Below, one piece after another: positions 45,391 to 53,408 of a DNA stretch of 64,000 nucleotides. Source of the stretch: Bacillus sp. RO2 (GTDB lineage Bacteria > Bacillota > Bacilli > Bacillales > Bacillaceae_I); assembly GCF_012911845.1 (NCBI RefSeq), contig NZ_JAAXCU010000043.1, positions 124,001-188,000 on the forward strand, given 5' to 3'. The translations under genes were made by a program, and so were the position numbers. The notes below the pieces were generated by a model that did no database searches, had not been told where the DNA came from, and was given only the letters and a program-made list of their open reading frames with translations. How positions within the stretch are numbered: position 1 is the first letter of the stretch; each line of letters opens with the position of its first letter.

Positions 45391-46060
45391 GTGAAGGGTG
45401 AGGGAGAACCGATCTTATTTTTACCCGGGATTGGCGCAACTTGCAGCATGTTTCGTCCTCAAGTTGATTTCCTTAAGAGAAACTATCATACAATTACTAT
45501 TGATATGTTGGGAGCAGGAAAGTCCCAGTCATTAAAAGTATACAATCCATGGGGCTGCATTGATCTACAGGCACATAACTTATCCATCATTTGAAATTGA
45601 AAACAGTTACTATTTTGGGAGTATCATATGGAGGGATTGTCGCACAAAGCATTTCCTTCTTAAGTAAAGACCTAGTAACAAAATTAATTCTGGTTGATTT
45701 ATGGACACATCTTTCCTAGAAATTATCCAGGAGTTTAAAGTATTCCTATTTGACACCGTCGTCACCCTCTCAACTTGGTTCCCCTGCACTTGGTCAAAGC
45801 TCCTATTTTCAAATTATCAAAAATGGGATATAGCATATGCTGAAATGATACAAGTCAAAGAAAGTAGAAACGCATTTGCTGTCACGATGCAAATGCTCGG
45901 CTGCCTTGGCTTTAACCACATACCTCTATTAAAGCAAGTAGACGTACCTGTCCTAGGCATTGTCGGGGATGCGGTACCTGTAGTCATAACAAAAACAAAA
46001 GAAATAATAGAAGCAGTTCCAAATGGTGAAATACATATCGAAAATATGCTTTTGACCTAA
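45391..46060 (+). pseudogene. alpha/beta hydrolase, frameshifted
   Basis: Three consecutive frames rebuild one hydrolase: EPILFLPGIGATCSMFRPQ with oxyanion and early strands (45391-45594), GVSYGGIVAQSISFLSK carrying the nucleophile elbow G-x-S-x-G (about 45600-45715), and a C-terminal part with VPVLGIVGDAVPVV and MQMLGCLGF (45701-46060). At least two frameshifts, so probably inactive. Confidence 0.7.
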
Positions 46061-46170
46061 GCAACCTCTGCCAACCGGATAAGGTTAATCATGCGATTTA
46101 TACATTTTTCGAGAGGAGAGTGGACAGGCATGTTAAACCGATTGTGCTTTAAGAATAAAACTATTTGACA

Positions 46171-46289
46171 GAATTTCCTGCAAATCTTCCAAACGTTTCT
46201 GGCAAACTTTCAATCTAAGCTTCAACAACTGCAAATAGAACTCGATGAGTTTGAAGGAAACTCCCACGGTTTTATCGACGAAGGTTTCT
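46171..46289 (+). pseudogene. LXG-domain gene fragment
   Basis: About 120 nt strongly similar at DNA level to 52264-52395 in the LXG gene, including the shared blocks CAAACTTTCAATCTAAGCTT and TTTATCGACGAAGGTTTC. No start and early stops: a stranded piece of a type VII-secreted toxin gene. Confidence 0.75.
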
Positions 46290-46350
46290 AATTAGCCCAC
46301 TATTAGTATCATAAATATTTTCTAATCTCGCATGGTATATCAAGTTAAAA

Positions 46351-46390
46351 AAACAGGTCCGTCACCCCTTGGGCAACGGACCTGTTTCTT
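46351..46390. terminator. strong bidirectional hairpin
   Basis: AAACAGGTCCGT (46351-46362) pairs perfectly with ACGGACCTGTTT (46376-46387), with an A run before and T residues after. It may have terminated the lost LXG operon. Confidence 0.75.
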
Positions 46391-46689
46391 ATTCCACTTC
46401 CATAAGCATACCATCTAACGAACGGCCGATAGTAGTTCTTTAATGACTCGAGTAGTTTGTCAAGATCAGTATTCGTCCCAACTCCCAAACAATTTTTTAA
46501 CTATAATAATTGCCGATATACATTTAAAGGCTCAAGAAGTTCATTTCAAATATGAAATTTGATACCAATACAGTTAAAAAATATAACTGAAATAGAATTA
46601 TTTAACATAAATAATAAAATAATCTTTCAATTTCTGCAAATATTTTGTAAAATTAACCTGTTCATAAATAATCGTAAAGGAGTAACGAG

Positions 46690-47622
46690 TTGCATAAGAA
46701 AGTTATTTTCGTTATATTATTATGTTTTTTTGTTTTTGGTGGGATAATTTACATTTCTTATAATCGAGCTGATCATTCTGAACTCACACTTTCTGATCTC
46801 GATCATAATCAAATGTTGCCTAAAGCTTTTGAAATGATGAATATTTCTGAGGATGAACTGAAAATTAAGGATGATAAGAAAGTTAAAATAGCTATTATAG
46901 ACAGTGGCATTTCCAAAAACCATCCAGATCTAGACATAGCAATTGAGAATTCAATAAATTTTATTAATGAAGATGAATCAGTTACTGACGAATATAATCA
47001 TGGTACAGCAATTGCGGGTATTATTGCTGCAAAAGATAATAATATTGGAATAGTAGGTATAGCTCATAATACAGAAATATTTGATCTTAAGGTGTTGAAT
47101 AAAGAAGGAAAAGGTGAAATAAAAAATTTAGTAGAAGCTTTAATATGGTGTATAGAAAATAACATAGACATTGTAAATATTAGTTTTGGTTTCCAAAATC
47201 ATAATGATGAATTGCTTTACACTATAGAACAAGCAATAGAAAATAATATTATTGTTGTTGCTGCTGCTGGTAATACATATGGTATAGATGTAGATTATCC
47301 TGCTAAATATGATAAGGTTATTTCAGTTAATAGCATTGATTACAATAATACACCATTAAATTCTTCAGGATCTGGAAAAATAGATTATGTTGCACCTGGA
47401 TTGGAAATAATTTCAACAGATAATAAGGGGAGCTATTCCAGTTTCACAGGTAATTCATTTTCTACAGCATATGTAACCGCAATAATAGCAAATTTAATGT
47501 CACAAAACTTACTAACTACAAATAATGGATTAACCGATTTAAAGAATTTCTCTCACGATATTTATGAACCAGGTTTTGATAGTTTCACAGGCAATGGGAT
47601 ACTTAAATTAAGCTTAAAATAA
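46690..47622 (+). CDS. membrane-anchored S8 family serine peptidase (subtilase)
   Basis: 310 residues: one N-terminal membrane segment (~5-23), a short ~40-residue linker instead of a full propeptide, then a subtilisin domain. Catalytic residues Asp71 (IAIIDSGI), His104 (YNHGTAIAG), oxyanion Asn195 (AAAGNTYG) and Ser256 (FTGNSFSTAY, a divergent GTSMA motif). TTG start with AAAGGAG. The next gene, a secreted toxin-like protein, starts 18 nt after its stop, so the peptidase may process or release that product. AT-rich, unlike backbone genes. Confidence 0.85.
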   Translation: MHKKVIFVILLCFFVFGGIIYISYNRADHSELTLSDLDHNQMLPKAFEMMNISEDELKIKDDKKVKIAIIDSGISKNHPDLDIAIENSINFINEDESVTDEYNHGTAIAGIIAAKDNNIGIVGIAHNTEIFDLKVLNKEGKGEIKNLVEALIWCIENNIDIVNISFGFQNHNDELLYTIEQAIENNIIVVAAAGNTYGIDVDYPAKYDKVISVNSIDYNNTPLNSSGSGKIDYVAPGLEIISTDNKGSYSSFTGNSFSTAYVTAIIANLMSQNLLTTNNGLTDLKNFSHDIYEPGFDSFTGNGILKLSLK

Positions 47623-47640
47623 AAAAACGAGGTGACTCAA

Positions 47641-48459
47641 TTGTACAAAAAAATAATAAGCTCTTTTATTATCTTCACTTTAGTTGTTTCATTGTTTAGT
47701 GGTGTTGCATCAGCTCAGGATAATTCATTAACCAATCAACCTCACCTAGAAGAAAACGTTCAACAAGAATTAGAGAACATATTGGGGGAAGAAATTGCTG
47801 AGAATTTTGAGACAGAAGTAGAATTTGATAATGAAAGCAATGAGCATATAATTCAAATTGAAAATTCACAAAAAAATATTTCACCACTCAGTTCTGAAGT
47901 AATAATTGATGAAAACAACAACTTGGAAATCTATGTAGAATACTTAGATGATTTTAATAATGAAATCAAGGCAACTTATAATGTACTCCCAATTAAAATT
48001 AGCGAAGAAGAATTTGTAGCGGAGATAGTAGATATAAATACAGGAGAGACTTATCTACTAGATTCTAATGAGATGAATGCTTCTGTGGTTCCTATTATAA
48101 TAGCCCATATTATACGAATAGGAGTTACTGCGGCAATCGGAATAGTAGGAAAAGCTTTAATTAAATCTGCTGTTAAAAAATTGGCTTTTAGAAGTCAAAA
48201 ACTATTAGATCAACATTATGATAAACATGTTATTAAACAAAAAGAATATGGTTCCATTACAAAAAACCAATATTTAGAAAAAGCCCAAAATCTAATTGGC
48301 TCTGATAGCTCTAATGTACTTTCTAAGAAAAGGTCAGATGGATCTCGAGTATTTTATAATAAATCAACAAATGACTTTTCAATCCTAAGTAAAGATGGAT
48401 TTATTCAAACTTTATTCAAACCAACTGATAAAATTAATTATTATAATAGACAAAAGTAA
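47641..48459 (+). CDS. secreted toxin-like protein (SAR2788 family candidate)
   Basis: 272 residues: a signal peptide ending ASAQ (cleavage near 25), an acidic middle region, a hydrophobic segment at ~149-172 (VVPIIIAHIIRIGVTAAIGIVG), and a C-terminal domain from ~184. That domain holds QHYDKHVIKQ (His192, His196), KNQYLEKAQNLIG, FYNKSTNDFSILSKDG, Thr257 and Tyr267. The domain pattern resembles RNase-type BECR-fold tips of polymorphic toxins, and the whole resembles what is annotated as SAR2788 putative toxins; both are recalled, not searched. TTG 47641 after GAGGTGA. In an operon with the subtilase. Confidence 0.6.
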   Translation: MYKKIISSFIIFTLVVSLFSGVASAQDNSLTNQPHLEENVQQELENILGEEIAENFETEVEFDNESNEHIIQIENSQKNISPLSSEVIIDENNNLEIYVEYLDDFNNEIKATYNVLPIKISEEEFVAEIVDINTGETYLLDSNEMNASVVPIIIAHIIRIGVTAAIGIVGKALIKSAVKKLAFRSQKLLDQHYDKHVIKQKEYGSITKNQYLEKAQNLIGSDSSNVLSKKRSDGSRVFYNKSTNDFSILSKDGFIQTLFKPTDKINYYNRQK

Positions 48460-48569
48460 AATGATATAAGGTAGGTTGGTATTCAGAATGGTGTTATTCA
48501 TGATTACCTTATGTAATTCTTAGGGTGAAAAATATTTTCAAGAATACTTAAGGCTCTTCGGGAAAAAGA

Positions 48570-48608
48570 AAGACTGTAGACAAATATAAGAGTTTTGCCT
48601 ACAGTCTT
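48570..48608. terminator. hairpin between convergent toxin-like and CPCC genes
   Basis: AAGACTGTAG (48570-48579) pairs perfectly with CTACAGTCTT (48599-48608). Serves either direction; T tracts are weak. Confidence 0.6.
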
Positions 48609-48629
48609 ATGAATAATTTAGTACTTACT

Positions 48630-48905
48630 TCATTTGATAATTTGGAAATTTGAATCCTTGATATCTTCAACAGTTGGCTTACGAACTGATTGAAGATAAC
48701 TTTCGTTAGCTGCCCCAAACTCTAAAAAATTTCTCTGTGCCTGATATAAGGAAACTTCATTTGCCCCACCTTCATAATGAGGATCATCATATTGAACATT
48801 ATCATCTTCCCAATAACAAATCGAACAAATCTCAAACGAACCTGGAGACTCACTCTCTAACGATTTATACCCACAACATGGACATGTATAAAAATTATTG
48901 TTCAT
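48630..48905 (-). CDS. CPCC family cysteine-rich protein
   Basis: 91 residues with a zinc-ribbon-like head (YTCPCCGYKSL, later FEICSICYWEDD) followed by DPHYEGGANEVSLYQAQRNFLEFGA, the PF14206 pattern. Such genes frequently sit in toxin-immunity loci. It converges with the toxin-like gene, so an immunity role is possible but unproven. AGGAGG ribosome site on the minus strand. Confidence 0.85.
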   Translation of the reverse strand: MNNNFYTCPCCGYKSLESESPGSFEICSICYWEDDNVQYDDPHYEGGANEVSLYQAQRNFLEFGAANESYLQSVRKPTVEDIKDSNFQIIK

Positions 48906-49594
48906 TTACAAATCCTCCTAAATGCAGTTAATGATAATAAAATTATTATATCCTTTTTATTGTCAGAATTGTAGTAGTATAACCTGAGCCTCGCCGATAT
49001 GTCTTGTAAATACAACCTCTACAACAAAAACCACTATCCCAATAATTTATCCAAAACATAACTGCCACACTCCTGCTATTATTGCAGAGAAGATTATATA
49101 AAAACTGTATAATATTAGGTTTAATGTTAATTAAGAGATGCTAGAAAATAGAATAGAGATAGTGATTTTTCATATTTATAGTGGAGATAAGTTAAATTTG
49201 ATAAATTAGTGGATAAGGATAAATGGGTATTCTAACCTGAATTACGACACGTTTTAACAAATTTCAAAGGTTTATTACTATCGGCATTGGCTTGCAATGG
49301 ACGATACTGAACTCCTAATCTCTCTTTAAAAAACGGCTTCAACTCACTTAATCTAATTTGCTGCGAAGTTGAAAAGTACTAATAAAAAATAGATAAAATA
49401 TGAAGCAGGGACGGACCTCGGCTTCTTTTTCATCCATTTTTATTTCAATTCTTTCAAATAAGGAAGCAAAGAACAGTACTCAACAACCTAATTACTACAA
49501 AATACCTTATTTTAAAAAAATACCTTTATTAATATATATTTTCCTTCCATAATAAGATAAGTAAATTAAATAAGATTATTTAAAGGAGAAGGAT
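48906..49594. other. 690-nt intergenic region
   Basis: AT-rich, no intact gene. It holds a minus-strand coding fragment at 49232-49378 and, at 49405-49440, a sequence GCAGGGACGGACCTCGGC before a T-rich run. Confidence 0.5.
49232..49378 (-). pseudogene. unidentified coding fragment
   Basis: An open stretch without a start codon, bounded by TAG stops on both sides, reading STSQQIRLSELKPFFKERLG, then VQYRPLQANADSNKPLKFVK. The amino-acid composition looks like real protein; I do not recognise the family. Probably the C-terminal end of a lost gene. Confidence 0.45.
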
Positions 49595-50359
49595 ATGAAG
49601 GCGAATAGAGAGAATTTGGAAGAACAAGATGAAAAGATTGCCCATCTAGAAAGACTATTAAAGGAATTGCAGGGAGCACAACAACAAAGTGCCGCCACAA
49701 CTGCGTTAACTCGTAGTGCAGGACATTTGCCTCTACCTGGAGGAATGTTTAAGAATTTCTTAAAAGCTAGTGTGTTAAAGATTATTTTAAGTGTTTTTAT
49801 ACTTTTAGTTTTTATCTCAGGAGGAGTTTGGCTTTTTACCGGCGATACCTTCAAAGCAGAGTCTGTAACTTATGTCGAAAAAGTACAGGAGCTAGCTACA
49901 CTAGCAACCGTTAAAGCGCATATGAAAGTCGTTATACAAGAAGAGGATAATAAAATTTTTGGGAAAGACATTTCTATGAATCTACTAGGGACAAAGCGAG
50001 AAATACTAGTGGTCGTACCCTCGACGGTAATTGCTGGTGTTGATTTAAATGGCGTCACTTCAAAGGACATGGTAATTAATGAAGAGACAAAAGAAATAGA
50101 TATCACACTTCCTCATGCAAAGCTTATTCAAGATCCAGCTTTACAAATGGATAAAATAGTAACTTATGTCGATGGTGGGCTCTTCAATGATAATGTGGAT
50201 TGGGAAGAAGGATTTGACCTAGCAGGTCAGGCTCAAGAAAAAACGAGAAAAGAAGCCATCGCGGTTGGTTTACTTGAAACAGCAGAGGAAAATGCAGAAC
50301 TTGTGTTAAAAGAGTTTTTTAAGAATATTGATTATACGGTTAATGTTAAGTTTGATTGA
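49595..50359 (+). CDS. DUF4230 domain-containing membrane protein
   Basis: 254 residues: N-terminal coiled-coil (EEQDEKIAHLERLLKELQ), membrane helix at ~60-82, then a DUF4230 extracytoplasmic domain with VVVPSTVIAGVDLNGVTSKDM and ITLPHAKLIQDPALQMDK, and a charged C-terminal helix. Function unknown. AAAGGAGAAGG upstream of ATG. Confidence 0.85.
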   Translation: MKANRENLEEQDEKIAHLERLLKELQGAQQQSAATTALTRSAGHLPLPGGMFKNFLKASVLKIILSVFILLVFISGGVWLFTGDTFKAESVTYVEKVQELATLATVKAHMKVVIQEEDNKIFGKDISMNLLGTKREILVVVPSTVIAGVDLNGVTSKDMVINEETKEIDITLPHAKLIQDPALQMDKIVTYVDGGLFNDNVDWEEGFDLAGQAQEKTRKEAIAVGLLETAEENAELVLKEFFKNIDYTVNVKFD

Positions 50360-50370
50360 TGAGGAAGCAA

Positions 50371-50403
50371 AAGGAAGCAAGGTAATTCCGCTGCTTCCTT
50401 TTT
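50371..50403 (+). terminator. DUF4230 gene terminator
   Basis: AAGGAAGCA (50371-50379) pairs with TGCTTCCTT (50392-50400), then T residues. The rest of 50404-50670 shows no gene. Confidence 0.75.
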
Positions 50404-50670
50404 AGATTATGGAATTATAAGAATTGGAAGACTACTAATTCATATTTTCCTAAGGGGGTAGTATCATACTAAGTAGAAAGGTTCAACCTTCCTCTTTTTC
50501 ACAGCGCCCCTCCTTTGTTTTACATAGACACCATTTGAGAATTATATAATAAGAACCTGTAAAGTTGCATTTTTCCATTGATCAGCGTGAACTTTCTGCA
50601 TGTTTTTCAAACATCTACTAAGTTTTTTGTACTATTTTCGAGTTATTCTTGCTAATATGTTGCCATAACT

Positions 50671-51036
50671 TCAGACCAGTTTCATATTTTGCAAAGTTGA
50701 ATAACGTTTGGTTAAATCGATGTTCATATTAGTAACAATTTTAATCTCGGTTGAACTTAAGTATGGATTAAGTATTTCAAACCTATCAAGGTGCATATAA
50801 TATTCCTCATTTTCTTTACCTTGGTAGTCAGCTATCTCTACAATGCCAGTTGCCACCCCTCTGGCAATGATTCCATTCCCATTACTATATAAAAACACCA
50901 AGTCTCCCATCTTAATGGTTTCTATTAGATGCTTCCAGTGCCCAAAGTAGGCAGAACATTTCTGTCCTCTTAACATGTCCTCTTCACAAGTCTTGTCATA
51001 AGACTTGTTAGTATTTAAAATATGTACCCTTCTCAT
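50671..51036 (-). CDS. EVE/PUA-like domain protein
   Basis: 121 residues. The pattern (VHILNTNKSY; CSAYFGHWKHLIETIKMGDLVFLYSNG; GIIARGVATGIVEIADY) resembles the EVE domain, a PUA-related fold that binds modified bases and occurs in restriction and other defence proteins, here as a stand-alone protein. GGGAGG ribosome site. Neighbouring genes are accessory, but no restriction partner is seen. Confidence 0.5.
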   Translation of the reverse strand: MRRVHILNTNKSYDKTCEEDMLRGQKCSAYFGHWKHLIETIKMGDLVFLYSNGNGIIARGVATGIVEIADYQGKENEEYYMHLDRFEILNPYLSSTEIKIVTNMNIDLTKRYSTLQNMKLV

Positions 51037-51235
51037 ACTTTAACCTCCCGATGAATATTTGAATAATATTATTTATTCAACAAAGTATTTACTGAAACCT
51101 TTAATAACTCTTCAATATATACATGTTAAAAGAACTGTTATTATGAATTTTTTGGAATTTTATATTTCTTTTGATCTAATTTATAGAGTATATTAGAAAT
51201 ATATACTATATTCATACAAGTGAGGATAATTCATT

Positions 51236-51925
51236 GTGACGACAAAAAAATCATTAACCCAAGATACTATTATGAAGGCGCTAGACTGGTCTTATGACAA
51301 AGCAGTTAATGGTGGCATACCTGGAATGGATACCGCTATTGAGTTGGCAACGAATTATGAACAAAAAAGCGGCTCATTAGTAGAAAATGTTAATAGTTTA
51401 ATTAGGTGGCAAAATACAAAGAGTGCTACAAGTGGATTCATATCAGGTCTTGGTGGTGTAATAGTAATGCCAGTTGCAATTCCCGCTAATATCACAAGTG
51501 TAATTTTAGTCCAAATCAGGATGGTTGCTGCAATTGCTCATATGGGAGGACATGATCTAAAGTCCGATGAAGTAAAAACATTCGTGTATGCATGTTTAGC
51601 AGGTAATGGAGCCAAAGATATACTGAAAAATTCAGGTATCCAAATAGGAAAGAAACTGGCTATAAGTGGTATAAAAAAGATTCCAGGTGAAGTAATTAAG
51701 AAGATTAATAAAGCTGTTGGCTTTAGGTTGTTAACTAAATTTGGAGAAAAAGGGGCTATCAATTTGGGTAAAATGGTCCTAATAGCTGGCGGACTAATAG
51801 GTGGAACTATAGATGCAGTCTCTACGAATACAATTGGAAATGTAGCCCGTAAACTCTTTATAGAGGATTCTAATGTAAATACCTCTTACAATGATAGTGA
51901 ACCAGTAATTATAGATATGAAGTAG
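51236..51925 (+). CDS. EcsC family protein
   Basis: 229 residues, with ALDWSYDKAVNGGIPGMDTA at the N-terminus and the hydrophobic glycine-rich core SGFISGLGGVIVMPVAIPANI followed by VQIRMVAAIAHMGGHD, which are EcsC-domain hallmarks. Function poorly known. GTG start with GTGAGG upstream. Monocistronic within the accessory region. Confidence 0.8.
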   Translation: MTTKKSLTQDTIMKALDWSYDKAVNGGIPGMDTAIELATNYEQKSGSLVENVNSLIRWQNTKSATSGFISGLGGVIVMPVAIPANITSVILVQIRMVAAIAHMGGHDLKSDEVKTFVYACLAGNGAKDILKNSGIQIGKKLAISGIKKIPGEVIKKINKAVGFRLLTKFGEKGAINLGKMVLIAGGLIGGTIDAVSTNTIGNVARKLFIEDSNVNTSYNDSEPVIIDMK

Positions 51926-52001
51926 TTTAATGTATTAGAGGGACGAATCAATAATAGTCTCTCTTTTTAATCCCCTCATAGTCCATTCCTCCCATTTTCC
52001 A

Positions 52002-52034
52002 CCCCGATGCAGGAATTTCCCTAATAGTGTCGAA
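52002..52034 (+). repeat. partial REP-like element
   Basis: CCCC (52002-52005), GCAGGAATTTCC (52009-52020), then GTGTCGAA (52027-52034): the right part of the dispersed element without the left palindrome arm. It lies 57 nt before the LXG gene. Confidence 0.5.
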
Positions 52035-52090
52035 CCGTCATACATATGCATATACAGTATCTGTAAAATCTTACCGAAAGGAGGCGAACC

Positions 52091-52480
52091 ATGAAAGTTT
52101 TAGACGTATCCTCCCTGCACGATGGAATCAAGGGAATGAGCCGGCAACTGTCGGAACTCGAGAAGCAACTAAATAACGTAGAGAACGGAATTCGCTCTTT
52201 TGTTTCCTCCAAGGATTCCTTCCGCGGCAAAGGGGCCAGTGCTATCAGGCAGTTCTATGAATATGCGCACCTCCCATTCCTGCAGTTTTTCCAATCGTTC
52301 CTAGCAAACTTTCAATCTAAGCTTCAACAACTGCAATTAGAACTTGATGGGTTGGAGGGCAATTCGCGAGGATTTATCGACGAAGGTTTCCTAACAAGTG
52401 AGCTAGAGGATGGCTTAAATCAACTTAATCGCATGGTGACCGAGCTGACAGGGGAGACAAACTCGAGAGATGCCAACTGA
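52091..52480 (+). CDS. truncated LXG-domain protein (type VII secretion toxin N-terminus)
   Basis: 129 residues covering the N-terminal part of an LXG domain: MKVLDVSSLHDGIKGMSRQL, FRGKGASAIRQFYEYAHLPFLQFF, then GFIDEGFLTSELEDGLNQLN. Full LXG toxins are 400-700 residues; this one stops shortly after ELTGETNS, where intact relatives continue, so the toxin tip is lost. AAAGGAGG ribosome site. The LXG domain is the export signal for the WXG100-type secretion system. A copy fragment lies at 46171. Confidence 0.8.
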   Translation: MKVLDVSSLHDGIKGMSRQLSELEKQLNNVENGIRSFVSSKDSFRGKGASAIRQFYEYAHLPFLQFFQSFLANFQSKLQQLQLELDGLEGNSRGFIDEGFLTSELEDGLNQLNRMVTELTGETNSRDAN

Positions 52481-52622
52481 AATGAAAATATATTATGATG
52501 TAAAGCAAAATAGCCTAAAAGGAAAATATAGATACGAATTAGTTTATGCGACTTACTCCGAACTACTGCCAGATGATATTTTTGATTTGTGGTTTGTAGA
52601 AGTTAAGGGTAATAACCTTTAA
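52470..52622 (+). CDS. small ORF overlapping the LXG gene end
   Basis: 50 codons, ATG inside the last codons of the LXG gene (11-nt overlap): MPTEMKIYYDVKQNSLKG, then YELVYATYSELLPDDIFDLW. Possibly the tail of a lost toxin or immunity protein joined by deletion. No own ribosome site beyond GGGGAG in the LXG gene. Confidence 0.4.
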   Translation: MPTEMKIYYDVKQNSLKGKYRYELVYATYSELLPDDIFDLWFVEVKGNNL

Positions 52623-52887
52623 ATTAGACCTTGGTTGGCTTAAGTAACTTAGTTCTTTTACAGTTGTAGGTGTGTGGGTTTAAAGGACTGACACGCCGGC
52701 CACCTATAAGATCGTTAGGGAGGACGAGAGTTTGGATTGGTCCGCTGCTTCCTTTGCTATTTTAGTGTCTGTTAGGTTATATACAAATTTTGGTTATTCA
52801 GGTTGATTTTCAGGGGAAGTAACAATTAATAAAGGGAGGGGATGTTGTGAAAAAAATAGATTTATATGAACAGGTAGTAATTCTCTC

Positions 52888-53073
52888 ATGAAGAATGCCT
52901 CAAAAGAAGCCCAATGGTCACTTTCTTTCATTATGTTGCTAATCTTCATTTTAGCTTCCGTAGTGGATAACTATTTCTTAAAGATTGATTCCAAAATATT
53001 AAGGGCAATGTTTATACTTGCGTGTACATGCACACCCTATTTTATAGCTAGGTTTATTATTTTTAGGAGCTGA
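52888..53073 (+). CDS. small two-helix membrane protein
   Basis: 61 residues with hydrophobic segments at ~12-27 and ~39-57. The ATG lacks its own ribosome site. A strong GGGAGGGG instead serves a GTG at 52848 that encodes a 14-codon peptide whose TGA overlaps this ATG (ATGA), so expression would be by coupling. Unrecognised. The sequence 52623-52847 shows no gene. Confidence 0.45.
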   Translation: MKNASKEAQWSLSFIMLLIFILASVVDNYFLKIDSKILRAMFILACTCTPYFIARFIIFRS

Positions 53074-53408
53074 GGGGACTGGTGGGTTGAGGGGGTCAAT
53101 AACGGTGACCCGTTCATTGTTAGTAACGTGTTTTCTAAGAAAAATTATTTTTGAACAAACGTTTGATCAATTTTATTTTTGATGTTGTAAGAACTGGGAT
53201 TTTAGTAGTTCGGGTTATATCGACTATTTTTGCATGGTATTTTGAAATAGTTTATAGCAACTGAGGAGTAGCACTTGTTGGAATTGTAGTGTAGAAGGGT
53301 GGAGGATTTTCTGCACACATGTACTTTATTATTTTAACGTTGCGAAGCGAAAATGGGTCGGCGTGCCTGTCCCCACAGCCCATACTCACACCACGGAGGT
53401 GAAACATC
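53074..53408. other. intergenic region before the WYL regulator
   Basis: Contains TGAACAAACGTTTGA at 53152-53166, one base short of the Bacillus LexA box pattern GAAC-N4-GTTC, and GGGTCGGCGTGCCTGTCCCC at 53355-53374, the reverse complement of an element also seen at 62406. No gene. Confidence 0.45.

Larger units (their letters stand above)
46061..46689. other. intergenic region with LXG remnant and terminator
   Basis: Contains the LXG-gene fragment at 46171-46289, a strong hairpin at 46351-46387 and about 250 nt of AT-rich leader before the subtilase gene. No intact gene. Confidence 0.5.
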
